Part shown: positions 10,801 through 22,600 of the stretch, piece by piece
How positions within the stretch are numbered: the first letter of the stretch is position 1
Layout: each line of letters begins with the position of its first letter
Assembly (NCBI RefSeq): GCF_018873765.1
Contig: NC_057923.1
Location: forward strand, 11,482,413 to 11,546,412
Source: Telopea speciosissima
Taxonomy: Eukaryota > Streptophyta > Magnoliopsida > Proteales > Proteaceae
Length of the DNA stretch: 64,000 nt
Direction: 5' to 3'
Notes under the pieces: generated by a model
Seen by the model: only the letters and a program-made list of their open reading frames with translations
Told to the model about the DNA's origin: nothing
Databases searched by the model: none
Program-made: the position numbers and the translations under genes

Positions 10801-11049
10801 GCCCCTCCTCAATTTCATTAACTTTCTTCTCCCGGCATGTTAGCTCATGTAATATTTCCACGTACACTGCATTGGCCAGGTTTCTGAGTTCATCATTGGC
10901 TAGCCTGGACAGTGCATCAACAGTTGCATTCTCGATCCTTAGAACTCGAACCATCTCGAACTTCTTGACCTCGAACCTCGAACCTCGAACCTTGAACTTC
11001 TACCATGGTTTGTCGATTGTGGTCCTTGGCCATGGCCAAAGACCCCCCT

Positions 11050-13060
11050 TTTTATTTTTCTTTCTTCTCTCTTTTCTTCTTTGCTTTTGGGCAGCAGCCT
11101 TTGACGGAAGGCATCCATTCATGAAATTTTATTTTTTTTTCTGGTTCTGTCTCTGGTAAGGTGCATTCAACGACAAAGTCTGCCAAGGCTTGGCCTTTGA
11201 TGGCAGTCCTGGGTTGGAACCTGATGTCATGCTCACTTAACTCCACCGCCCATGCTATCAATCGTCGGAGACGTCCGGCTTGTGCAATATCTTCTTCAAG
11301 GGTAGGTCTGTGAGGACTGTGATGGTATGGGCTTGGAAGTATGGTCGTCGCTTCCTGGCCGCCATTACCAATGCATAGGCTACCTTCTCGATCCTTGTGT
11401 ACCTGGTCTCTGCATCGATCAGGACATGGCTGACGTAGTAGATCGGCCTCTGGACTTTGTCTTCTTCCTTCAGCAGTACTGCGCTGACCGCGACAGGGGT
11501 GGCGGCCAGGTAGAGCTGCAACTCTTCGTTAGGTTCCGGTCGCCCAAGCAAGGGTGGGCTCTCTAGGTACTCCTTCAATTCTCCGAACGCCTTTTGGCAC
11601 TCTTCCGTCCATGTGAAGTTCTTAGGGCTTCGGAGGTTCTTCAATGTTTTGAAGAATGGTAAGCACTTATCACCTGATCGTGACACGAACCTGGAAAGGG
11701 CGGCAACCCTTCCATTCAACCTCTGCACCTCCCTGATCGTTCGAGGAGGTGCCATCTCTTGGATGGCCTTGATCTTGGATGGGTTGGCTTCTATTCCACG
11801 GACTGAGACCATGAACCCCGGGAATTTTCCTGACGTTACACCGAAGGCGCACTTTGCAGGTTTAGCTTCATCCGGTTCCTCCTCGATCGTGAATGCTTCC
11901 TCTAGGTCGGTCAGTCTTGGTTGGTGTGGACGCTTTTCACGAGCATGTCATCCACATATACTTCCATGTTGCGCCCGATCTGCTCCTCGAACATCTTGTT
12001 GACCATTCTCTGATAGGTGGCCCCTGCATTCTTTAACCCGAACGGCATGACGTTGTAGCAGTAGTTCTCTTTGTCCGTCCGGAATGCGGTGTAAGACTCG
12101 TCATCCTCATACATGAGGATCTGGTTGTATCCGGAGTAGGCGTCCATGAAACTCAGCATCTCATGGCCGGCGGTGGCGTCGATCAGTAGGTCGATCCGGG
12201 GCAGTGGATACTCATCTTTTGGGCGTGCCTTGTTCAGGTCGGTGTAGTCGACACACATCCTCCACTTCCCATTTGGCTTTGGTACCATGACCACGTTGGC
12301 GAGCCAGGTTGGGAACTTCTCCTTTCTGATGAACCCTGATCGGCTTAGCTTCTCGACCTCCTCCTTGATTGCTGCTTGTCGGTCGAGGGCGAAGTTACGC
12401 CGCTTCTGTTGAACGGGCTTCCTGGTTGGGTCGACATGTAGTCGGTGTTCCGCTATGGAACGTGGTATTCCTGGCATGTCGGAGGTTGACCATGCGAAGA
12501 CATCTATGTTTGCTTGGAGGAGGTGTCCAAGTTCTTCTTTCTGTTCCTTGCTTAGCAGTGAGCCGACCTGAACGACCTTGGAGGGGTCATCCTGGCTGAG
12601 TGGCCATGGGATGAGGTCTTCCACTGGCCTTCCCCTTCTCTCTGTCAGCTCATCTCTCTGGTCACTGATCATGCTCTCTAGGCAGAGTGCCACTCCACGG
12701 GTGTTGCCATTATTCTTTTTCATGAAGGTGGCGTAGCACTCCCTTGCCTTCTTCTGATCTCCTCGGACTTCGCCTACCCCGTTCTCGGTGGGGAACTTCA
12801 TCTTCAGGTGAAGTGGTGATATGACTCCTCTAAGGGCTGTCAGTGATGGTCGCCCTAAGAGGCCGTTGAAGGACACCACGGACTTGACTACCATGAAATT
12901 TACCATGATGGTTACTTGTTGAGGGTGTACCCCGAAGGTGACGGGTAGCTCTATGGTACCTCTGATGGAGGCGGTGGCACCTGAGAATCCATGGAGATAA
13001 GTGGGCTCTGGTTTGAGCTGGTCGTCCCCGAACCCGAATTGTCGATAGGCGTCCAAGGAG
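11050..13060 (-). other. Protease, reverse transcriptase and RNase H part (fossil)
   Basis: The minus strand shows the RT landmarks WRMCVDYTDLNKA, MPFGLKNAGATYQRM and VYVDDMLVKS (the YVDD catalytic box), then the RNase H landmark PIYYVSHVL. The sequence just upstream (TFGVHPQQVTIMVNFMVV and VVSFNGLLGRPSLTAL) fits the retropepsin-like region. The part is broken. Short A/T runs around 11050-11150 interrupt the otherwise GC-rich composition. Confidence 0.9.
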
Positions 13061-13084
13061 AGTACGTCAACGGACGCCCTGTGT

Positions 13085-15230
13085 CTATCGTGCCACGTGT
13101 GCAGGTCGATTGGCTACCTCCACCTGTACTACCAGGGCATCTTCATGCGGGAAGTTTAGTCCTTCCAAGTCTTCATCCGAGAAGGAGATCACCGCCTCAG
13201 TCTTGGCTATCTTGCTGGGCTTCTCTGCCACTCCCACGAACCTGGCATGAGCTTTTGCTTTTCTGGTGGACTCTTGCCCTGGTCCTCCAAGTATGGTGAG
13301 GATAGGAGGTCCCTTGGTGCCACTAGGTTCTGTGGCATCTCTCCGCTCTTCTGGGCGGTCTCTCTCTCGATCTGTTCTTCTTTCTTCTCGTCTCGGCTCC
13401 ACTCTGTCTCCGTCGCGACCTCTATCTCCTTGGCCTGAGCGGTTGTCACGTCTCCCCTTCACATACTTGTTCAAGCTTCCTGCTTTTACCAGTTGTTCTA
13501 TCTCTCTCTTCAATTGATAGCACTCCTCTGTGTCGTGCCCATTCTCTTTGTGGAAGAGACAATATTTGTTAGGGTTTCGCTTCTCTGGCGCTGCTAGCAT
13601 GGGTCGTGGCCAATGGAGTAGGTCACGGTCCTGGATCTGCATGATGTATACGGGACTGGTGGTGTTGATGGTGTGAACTCGGGGGTGCTTGCCCTCTCAC
13701 TTCTCTGCGGCGGCGGTCTGTCCTCCTGGATGGGCGGTCGCTCTGCTCTTGTCGGTGCTCTGTCCTCGACCTCTTACCCTCTTTGCGGTCATCAGGTGCT
13801 GGCCTCTTGTTGTCCTGTGGCTTGGCCTCGATTATTTTTGTTCTAGCTTGTAGTACCTCGGCCATATTTGCAAACTCGTTGCACCGCTCCAGGAGCTCTT
13901 TCATAGTCCTGGTCTCATGACGTGCCAGGTCCTTGATCAAGTCCAGGTCCCTAATACCTCCTGCTAGGGCTGCATGCTGTGTCTGGTCATCCAAGTCCCG
14001 AACCTCCAGGGACTCCTTGGTGAACCTGGTAACGTATTCCCTGAGAGATTCCCCAGGGTTCTGTACCACGTTTAGTAGATTGACGGTGGTCTTCTTTACG
14101 CTTGTGTTGCTTTGGAAACGGGTGACGAACTGTTCACATAGCTCTGCAAGCGAGCATATAGATCTCGGTCGTAGCCTGGAGAACCATGATGTGGCTGCTC
14201 CCTTAAGGGACGCAGGGAATGCCCGACAGGATACCACGTCCGACCCCCCATACAGCGTCATCATGCCATTAAAGTAGTTGATGTGGTCATTAGGGTCAGT
14301 GGTACCACTGTAGAGTTCAAAGGTGGGTAGTCGAAACCTGGAAGGTAGTGTGGCTGACATGATCTCTGCCGAGAATGGGTGTTGTCCAGGTATGGAATGT
14401 GTCTCGCCTTTGGTCTGCTTCTTCAACCCTTCCAGCTTCTCATCCAGGTCGCGGAGTCTTTGATCGAGCTCCTCGTCCCTTGTCTGCCCCCCACGCCTAG
14501 CCGGACGTTCGCTGCGGCCCCGTTCACGCTCTCTCCTGGATGTCCCCTCCCGCCTTGAGTGTTGGCGGGATGGTGAATGGTCATGCCGTGATGAACCCTG
14601 TCGTGAAGGTGAGGGGCTTTCTTCTCTGTAGGTCCGGCTTCGTCGTGGTATGTGACTTTCTTCCAGTCGTCCGTCAAACACGGACCTCCGGACCGATCTC
14701 TGCGGGCTAGACACCCTCGCCCTGGGTGTTGGCGTCCTCCCACGTTCTGACCGTGGTGAGAGGTCTCTTGTTCTCCTGGGATGCTGGGAAGGCTCCCCCC
14801 GCTGCGGAGTGGGGGTTGCCTGTCGCGCAAGTCTCTCTGATCTCGCGGCCCTGGGAGATGATCTCCTAGGGTTTGGCTCTTGTTGAGGTATGGACTCCAC
14901 CCTTGCTGCTGGTGAAGTCCTCCGACGGTGAGATGTCGCACGCTGCGTCGGGTATTCTCGAAAGAGTCGTTGTTCATCGAGGATCTGTCGTTGCAGGTCG
15001 TTGATCGACCCACGATGGGCTGGAGCATTGGGGTCAGGTGTCACCTCCACCACCACATCGTTGGCCTCGTTATTGTTGGGCTCGGCGATCACGAACTGGT
15101 CATTAAGGGGGATCTCCTCCTCCAGAGGGACATGGTCCTGGTCGTTGGCTCTGCGGCGAGAGCCCTCTGGGGGTGGTGATCCATTCCTTGCTCCGTTGTT
15201 GGTGGTGGTAGTCTTCCTTCGTGCCATTGA
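13085..15230 (-). other. Gag part of the Tat-group element (fossil)
   Basis: A long Arg/Ser/Pro-rich head is followed by the retrotransposon gag core (LPTFELYSGTTDPNDHI, FPASLKGAATSWFSRL, SLREYVTRF), then a charged linker and a zinc-knuckle-like segment (CLFHKENGHDTEECYQLK). The order and motifs are those of plant Tat/Athila-group Gag. The part is broken. Confidence 0.9.
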
Positions 15231-15272
15231 ATGAGTATGGAAGCGAGCTAGTAGCTGTAATGGCTAGCGTCG

Positions 15273-15290
15273 TTCCCACAGACGGCGCCA
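15273..15290 (-). other. Primer-binding site
   Basis: On the minus strand TGGCGCCGTCTGTGGGAA lies 4-5 bp inside the 5' LTR. The first nine bases would pair with the 3' end of a tRNA ending ..GGCGCCA, as plant tRNA-Asp does. This is the usual place and form of the primer site in plant gypsy elements. Confidence 0.75.
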
Positions 15291-15293
15291 ATC

Positions 15294-16391
15294 ATTGCGT
15301 CAAGAAATCGTCGAGCGGTCCTGCGAGTGCCGTCACCGCAAGTGGACCAAAGGGGTCAATCGAGAGAGAACCGGTGTGGTCCCGCCTAGGGCTCTCCGAT
15401 GCCAAAGTTAGATCTCCTGGCGCAAACAGGATGAATAGTGATTATTCGATATGAGTTTAGATGTCCCCTATGGGGTTGTGTACCTTTGTCTTTTATAGTA
15501 GCATATGGCGGTGTGGAGAGTCCCCGTTTGATTGACGATTGTGCCGTTGAGTGGATAGAGGCCCTGGGTAACGGGGCTCTATCCTGATTGGCCATCTCCC
15601 CGTGGGAGGGAGTGTCCTGGTGGCATCAGGATCCTTGGTGGATAGATACCCGCGTGTGGTGATAACGTCCTTGGTGCTTGAATCCGTCTGGATGACGTGA
15701 CCTCTAAGCGGCGGTCTAGAGTCCTGGTAGTGACATGAGTCTTAGCGATACGATCGGATCGTAGATGGGTGGCCCCCACCTCACGTGACCACGATGTTGT
15801 GCCTGGGTGAGGCCGCGGGGTGAGGAGGCCGCGCCTGGGTGAGGCCGCGCCCTGGTGAGGAGGCCGCGCCTGGGTGAGGCCGCGCCTGGGTGAGGAGGCC
15901 GCGCCTGGGTGAGGCCGCGGGGTGAGGAGGCCACGGGGTGAGGAGGCCGGCGCTGGGTGAGGCTGTGAGGAGGCCGCGTGGTGAGGAGGCCGCGGGGTGA
16001 GGAGGCCGGCGCTGGGTGAGGCCGCGCCTAGGTGAGGAGGCCGCGCCTGGGTGAGGAGGCCGCGGGGTGAGGAGGCCGCGGGGTGAGGAGGCCGGCGCTG
16101 GGTGAGGCCCGCCCCGGGTGAGGCGGGAGGCCGCGTGGTGAGAGGCCGCGGGGTGAGGAGGCCGCGCTGGGTGAGGCCGCGCTAGGTGGTGAGGCCGCGC
16201 TGGGTGAGGTGAGGAGGCGCGCTGGGTGAGGAGGCCGCGCTGGGTGAGGCCACGCCCGGATGTGCGGCCGCGCCGAGTAGTGGCCGCCCCCGAGTGGTGT
16301 TGGGACTCCGGTTCGTTCCCCTTGGCTATGGGGCGGGTCGTCTGTGACACATGGCGGTCGTTGATTGGCCCGGTGAATATTGGATGTATCA
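15294..16391 (-). repeat. 5' LTR of the Tat-group element
   Basis: This is the second copy of the LTR at 5678-6961. Its outer end (..TGTATCA on the plus strand) abuts the CTAAC duplication at 16392-16396. Its GC-rich minisatellite is shorter than that of the partner LTR, which shows that the array changes length faster than the surrounding bases. Confidence 0.9.
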
Positions 16392-16513
16392 CTAACCATT
16401 ACCTATAAATTTAAACTAAACAATATGATCCAATCTTGGTTTAGATACGATGGTGTAGGGAGGAAAAACAAAAAGGGGAAGGGGTATGCAAAAGGTAGGT
16501 AGGGGGTGGTGCT

Positions 16514-16731
16514 CAGGGCTTTAAACTTAGAATCGGTGACGAAATCAATCCGTATCGATTATTGATTCGGATCGAATCAGAATTGATCAAAACCGGTCCA
16601 ATTAACCTTAAAATCGATCTGAAAGGGTAGGAATCGAGGAATCTCAGGGTGAATATTTCGATTCAGAGCAGCAAAAATCAGAATCGATCAAGACCGACTC
16701 CTAATCCGATTCACCAATTTTTGAAACCCTG
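16514..16731. mobile_element. hAT-like MITE with CAGGG ends
   Basis: Inverted ends CAGGGCTTTAAA and TTTGAAACCCTG (10 of 12 matching) bound 218 bp rich in 'atcgat/gattcgg' words. The flanking 8-mers GTGGTGCT and GCGGTGAT match at 6 of 8 positions, which suggests an old hAT-type duplication. Confidence 0.6.
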
Positions 16732-17482
16732 GCGGTGATGGGCTGCTGGAAGAGGAAAACAGGAAGAGAGGGGTAGATCTCAGGGCTAATTTGGGGTTTT
16801 AAAAATAAAGGAAGAAGGAAAGCTGGAACTATGGATTTTTTTTGGAGGAATCAGAAAACAAATTTTGGATTAGAGGGTTTTGAGTAAATATAGGTTTCAT
16901 ATAGGAGAGTGATAATAATTGTCCCTTTAAACTAACGGTTGTTCAACTGTCATCAATATACTCTCAGACATGCACCTTCACAGTTCCCAATGTCTTATGA
17001 GCAAGTAGCTTTTCCTATTCCCTAAAATAATTGTAAGGGACCGTTCGTATACGGAAAGGACCATACGGCCGTCCGACACTCCCAACTATAGCCCCATGTT
17101 CCTCTGTGCCCCCACTCCCCTACGCTACTGCCCAATCTGCCACCTCCTGCTAACAAAGATACACAAATCTCACCTCTTTTTCAGTTTGGATTTTTCCCTC
17201 TTAATTTCCTAAACTACCCCTCTCTTACTCCCAAAATACCAAAACTGCCTCCCGTTCCATCATAACTTCTCCTAGTTTGACGAAACATCCCTGCCCACAA
17301 CTCTCATTTTACTCTTTTATTCATTTTGTCGTTACACAAGATGGAGCGAAAAGTGAGATGATCGTCTTGCCCTCATAAAAGGTGAAAATTCCACATTTGT
17401 TGATACTTCTGTGCAAATTCTCATCACACAGGGTCACTCTCTTTATTTATTATCTCAAATAAATGCAAGCTAAGAAAAAAAG

Positions 17483-17616
17483 GGAGAATGTTTTCTGTGC
17501 TGCAGTGCGGGCTGTGCTCAGGCACATGGGCCTGCCACTCAGGGGGTAGGGTGGTCATTGCACCACCCCCATGTGCCTGGACGTAGCCTACGCTGCGGCA
17601 CAGAGAACAATGCTCC
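17483..17616. mobile_element. Palindromic MITE, 'cacatgg...ccatgtg' family
   Basis: The left arm GGAGAATGTTTTCTGTGCTGC is the near inverse of the right arm GCGGCACAGAGAACAATGCTCC. The centre holds inverted 'ggcacatggg' and 'cccatgtgcc' words. A second copy lies at about 37547-37712. The rest of 16397-18900 contains a decayed copy of the 'cacggccgtg' family (18001-18150) and otherwise AT-rich DNA without a gene. Confidence 0.7.
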
Positions 17617-18899
17617 AAAAAAAAATTAACCAAGATTGTAAATCATTTGGCTTCACTTCGGTTGAAGGTAGGAAGGGTAAAAATAAAAATCAAATTGTTT
17701 ATCAAACGGTTTCGGAGTTGTGTGGTTGCCCACCATGTTAGAGAAATCAACTCCTGTGCGAACCTCCTAGTAGGATTTTAAATTCTTATCAAGAGGTTCA
17801 TTTCTATATAGATAGTCTCCCAGACGCACTCTCTTGCCTTATAAGAGAGGATGCCTTTGGGAAGAACTTCTATTGATTGTGAATTCATTTTATTTATATT
17901 AATACAAAGCTCCTTTTCTCCAAAAAAAATAAAAAAATCAAATTGTTTATCAAATGATTTTAATATCTAAAATTATAATCAATTAATAAATAATTCTGAT
18001 AGGAAGGATTTCGCACACGGTAGATTCTCTCATCAACTCCATCAAATAGGTGGGCTAGTAGTTTTTATGACATTTTAGTAAATGCCAATTTGACTGCATT
18101 TAATGCAGATTGTGTACATACACGATCGTGCATGAAAACTTTTGCCAATGATTTTTAAGGAATTAAATTGTATGATTTTTGTAGTTTTTGATTTTTGGTT
18201 TTTTTGTTGATTTGAGAATTACCAGTTCTAGACCTAATTAGGAATGAATCTATTTTTGAAGCCTAAAAAAGAAATAAAATACTGTTGAGCTTGAATCAAA
18301 ACATCTAGTATCAAATTGTGACTTAAATATAAAAACAATTTAAATTGATTTACATGATATGAATGCACTATAAAACACTAAAGAGTGTATATAGAATGTA
18401 AAAATTAACCAAATTTTATTCAATTTAGTACGTATAATCGGTTTGAATTGGTTTAATGTCGAATCACACCATTTAATAAACAATTTCACTTTTTAAAATC
18501 CAAACCTAATCGAACAATAAACTAAACGATTTATTGGTTTCGATTTAAACGGCTCGATTCGATTTTGTTGAATGATTTCATTTTTCAATTCACACCCTCA
18601 ATCGAAGGTCTGTGGAGTTGAGACGGGTCAATGATAGTGTTGTACTGTTTTAATTTGTTTGGACCTTGATCCGACGGTTTGGACTTTAGACCATTGGCTG
18701 AACCATCAAAGCATACGAATGATCAACTGGTCGGACCGTCGGATATGGAAGTGGCATTATCGAGATTTATAAGGCCAGAGAGGGCTTTTCAGGGAAGTGG
18801 ATCTATAAGAGTCACGATCAGAAAGACTCGATCTGTCCCCTCATACGTGAAGCGTACCACGTTAGGAAAGAGAGAGAAGGACCCGCCTGCTCCTACAAG

Positions 18900-19650
18900 A
18901 AACCGACAACAACCGAACCCCTTTCTGTGTCTCTCCCCTCCTTCCTTCTTTCGTTTACACTCCCCTCTGCAACCCTAGACACAAATGCGCACCAACTTTT
19001 TTCTGAAAGCTTCTCAGTAACCGATTCACCATGAACTGAGCTTGACATCTCTCTCTTCGACTTATAATTATGTAGTTTGGGTCTTCAGAAGATTTTATAT
19101 TTGAGCTGTGATGGTTCATTCTCCTTGAAATTTTCTGGATTTTTTATTATTTTGAGCTTGAAATTTTGAGCTTGAAGCCTAAATGGAGTAAGCCTTCTAT
19201 TGCTCCTGTTGCTGCAGAGAAATGGAGTGTTCTTCCCCCCTCGAGGCCTCAACTAGAATGATTACGAACTGCGTGTAGGTTTCAGTTTTGGATGAAGAAC
19301 AAAATTGTGTCCACCTTCTTTGATTTGGTGGGTAGATATCAAGACTCTTTACAGATTTTGGGTTACTGAAGGATTCACTGTTTGGATGCACTTGGATGGT
19401 GTCTGCACTTGAGGAGTTCGACAATGGCGAAATGTATTTGGCATATTAAGCTTATATTCTTCACTCTGTTATCCTGTACAGCATTTGAGTCTTTTAAGAT
19501 TGAAAATCTCTGATGTGATATGTTTAGCTCTTTAGCGTTGAGCTAGTTTTGAAGAAACAGGTAAGAGTTCAGGCTTTCCATCACCGTACTAGTTGCAAAA
19601 GACTTGTGGAGGGGAGATTTGATGATTTGGGGAGTAGTGGATCGGATCAG
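18900..19650 (+). promoter_or_regulatory. Probable leader region of the kinase gene
   Basis: Between the repeat-rich upstream DNA and the start codon lies about 700 bp with CT-rich stretches (18930-18965) and several short upstream ATGs. A donor-like caggtaag at about 19558 suggests that part of the leader could be spliced. No clear TATA box can be assigned. A 99-codon frame at 18679-18978 is unremarkable and probably chance. Confidence 0.35.
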
Positions 19651-22600
19651 ATGATGAATTTTCAGTGGTTCAAGCAGGTACCAAACCATGGTAGATCCGA
19701 AAGGAAACTCTCGCTTGGAGAATATAAACGAGCCGTTTCCTGGTCCAAGTACTTGGTCTCCTCTGGTGCAGAAATCAAAGGAGAGGGTGAGGAAGAGTGG
19801 AGTGCCGATTTGTCTCAGCTGTACATCGGGAATAAGTTTGCATCGGGGCGGCACAGTCGTATCTATCGCGGGGTATACAAGCAGAGAGCGGTGGCGATCA
19901 AGCTGATAAGCCAGCCTGAGGAAGACGAGGGGTTGGCAGTTATGTTGGAGAAACAGTTTACTTCAGAGGTTGCGTTGCTCTTTCGTCTCCAACACCCTAA
20001 TATTATCACTGTAAGCTCTGTTCCTTCATTGCACACTTACTCCCCTGAATTGTGAGACGAGAAGAATGTTGTCTGACACCCACACTTAAACTATGTCAAC
20101 TCTGTTTTTTTTACTAATATTTCATTACTGATTTCTTTGGTCATTTCCCTCCATGATAGTATAGGATGAGAAGAATCTGAACTCATCCATGTACACAAAA
20201 TTGTGTGTTTCTGATTTTCTAATTACTTTATCCTGTTGGACGTATGAACACTCATTTGTCTACATTACCAGTCCGCAGCAACTGTTGCTCCACATGAAAA
20301 GGTTGTCTCGCCGTTTGAAACTTAATTTCTTTACTTTATTTGCAAATTAACAGAATGATTCCCTTCTTATATTCATAAAATTTCAAGAAGATGCTTTTAG
20401 TTTTCATAAAAATTTCAAAAAGATGCTCTGATTTCCCCTTTTTTTTTTTTTTGGGTAGAGCTCTGATTTCCCTTTACCGTACTTGGTACTTAGTAGAATT
20501 CTGAGTTCTTAATTTTGAAATTCTCCAGTTATAGATATATGGCAATTTACGCACAACACTCGTTTATTATTTTATCACCCGACTGCAATACATTCTGCTG
20601 TTCTTCTCTTGATACTTTTGATGAACAAACATTTTGAACTTCACTAATGCCCACATGTGTCGCTAACAGATTTAAAGTTTGCTGGGCCAAGCTTCACTGT
20701 ACAATGTAAAGATCTCTCCAACTTTTGATCAATCCCTGCTTTTTAAAGATTCTTGGACATAAGATCTTCAAGAGGTGTTTTTTCTTTCACTATGCGAAGA
20801 CAATAAATTACCACAAACTTCAGCAGGCTATCTTCTCTAAAAGAATCACTGGATTGGTTTCTCATGCATTACCTTCTCTGGCAGTCTTTACAAATTGTAT
20901 CTTATTTCCATCTTCATGTCATCCACTACCCCTCCTGTCTTTTCTCAATGTCACCCTTGCTGCAACAACCTGTCCTGCTTTATTGTAAATTCTGGTTACA
21001 AGTGTATGATAGTCTGGATCTAGAAAATGTAACATAGCAACAGGATGTTAACCTTCATAGGTTGTCAAAGTTGTTGAAGTCATATTATTCATCCAAAGTT
21101 TTGATCTTTCTTTGCTTTGATGTCCTTCACTTTGCATAATGTGTAAAGTCCACCTAGAAAGGAACAATGTCTATGCTCAGTGTATGTACCCATACTCAGG
21201 TACACCTGGAGATCATTTCCCCCTGAATTAAAATCACCATCACAGAGTACCCTTGTCTGGTCAACTTACAGAACTTAATGAAGTGGAGGACCTCACTCCA
21301 AAAAGCCAAAACTTGATAAAAACTTTCAGAATATAGCCTCATATGTAATAATAAAAAAATAAGCCCCTGGACAAGATACTGGTTATTTTACGCTGCTGCT
21401 AGAAGAAATGCTTGTTCTTGAGTTGTGGCATTATCAGAAACTATGGAGTGGATGTAAACCAGGTGAAAGTCCTGCTTTAGCATGATCTAGGAAAGGTGGA
21501 TAGGGGTCGGTCCTATTCAAGGCATTTACTACTGGTGGCTGCCCGCAAATTCGAACCCACGCCTTTGTGGTAGCACCACAAGCTTTTTCTTCATCAGGTC
21601 TTACAGTAGTTCACTATATATCAAAGCCTAATCTGTTCTACCCATAGTTCAAGATTTCGGTTCCGAGCCTGGTTTCGACTTGGCTCGAAACCAAAATGTT
21701 TCGCAAAAGTGCGAAACACCGAAATTTCAGTCAACCTGGAAGGATTCGGTTGCAAGTTTCGGTAGAGGGTTTCGAGGCCTAAATGGCCAAATTAGGTACC
21801 GAAAATTCCTAGGAAACCTTATTTTTAGCCCTTTAAACATAGTGAAACCTTTAGATAACCCCCCCCCCCCCAAATGGTAGTTTGACTTTGAACGTAGTTT
21901 GGTACTATATGTTGTATACTGCTGCAGATATTCTTTAATATGGTCTATTCCACACAAAATTTAGTACTAGAATACACGTAATTCAATTAAACAACTTAAA
22001 TATGCATGAGGAATGAATAGACATAAAATTATAAACTATTTCATAATTATTAAATGTTATACATCATGCATGGTTTACTCCTAGAGTCAAAGATATGAAT
22101 ACGAGCAAGTCACCCCTATGCCCATTCTAGAGTCCTAGTACAGTAGTACCACATCGAGTTTCAGGCAGGATCTAAACCACTAGAATGTTATTGCTACTAC
22201 TTCAAGTTATTTTAAAAACAAAAAATAAAATCTGGCTCCGTGAAGTCATAGATCGGGCTACGGTCTGTAACATATAAATTTTGAAAGCCAACCACCAAGT
22301 ATTTAGCCAATTTTTTTGCAAAAACTAATTTTGGAGAAAGTGATATACCCTCAACTTTGAATCTTGCACAAATCTTCTAACAACACTGCAAATCGTTGCT
22401 TTCAATGCATTCCTCTACTGCCCAACAATTCGTTCCATGTTTTACTGAAATGATTTGGCCAAAAATCACAGTTTTCCCAAGATTTCATGTCGAAACCAGC
22501 AGAATTTTCATTTGAAATATGATATTTATTATAAAGCTTAAGTATCGTTTCAGATGAAATTCCTCCGAAACGGTACATGTCAAAATTTCATCGTAACACC

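Larger units (their letters stand above)
5678..16391 (-). mobile_element. Ty3/gypsy LTR retrotransposon, Tat group (fossil)
   Basis: The element is 10.7 kb long and lies on the minus strand. It is bounded by a 5-bp duplication, CTAAC (5673-5677 and 16392-16396), and by LTRs with TG..CA-type ends. In element order the parts are 5' LTR, primer-binding site, gag, protease, reverse transcriptase, RNase H, integrase, a long noncoding 3' section with a minisatellite and an opposite-strand frame, polypurine tract and 3' LTR. Integrase downstream of RT/RNase H gives Ty3/gypsy; an extra opposite-strand frame between pol and the 3' LTR is known from Tat-group elements (Grande, Retand and relatives). 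The structure is complete in length, but the coding part is broken, with roughly half a dozen interruptions. Outside their minisatellites the LTRs are almost identical, so insertion looks recent, perhaps within about a million years. Confidence 0.9.
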
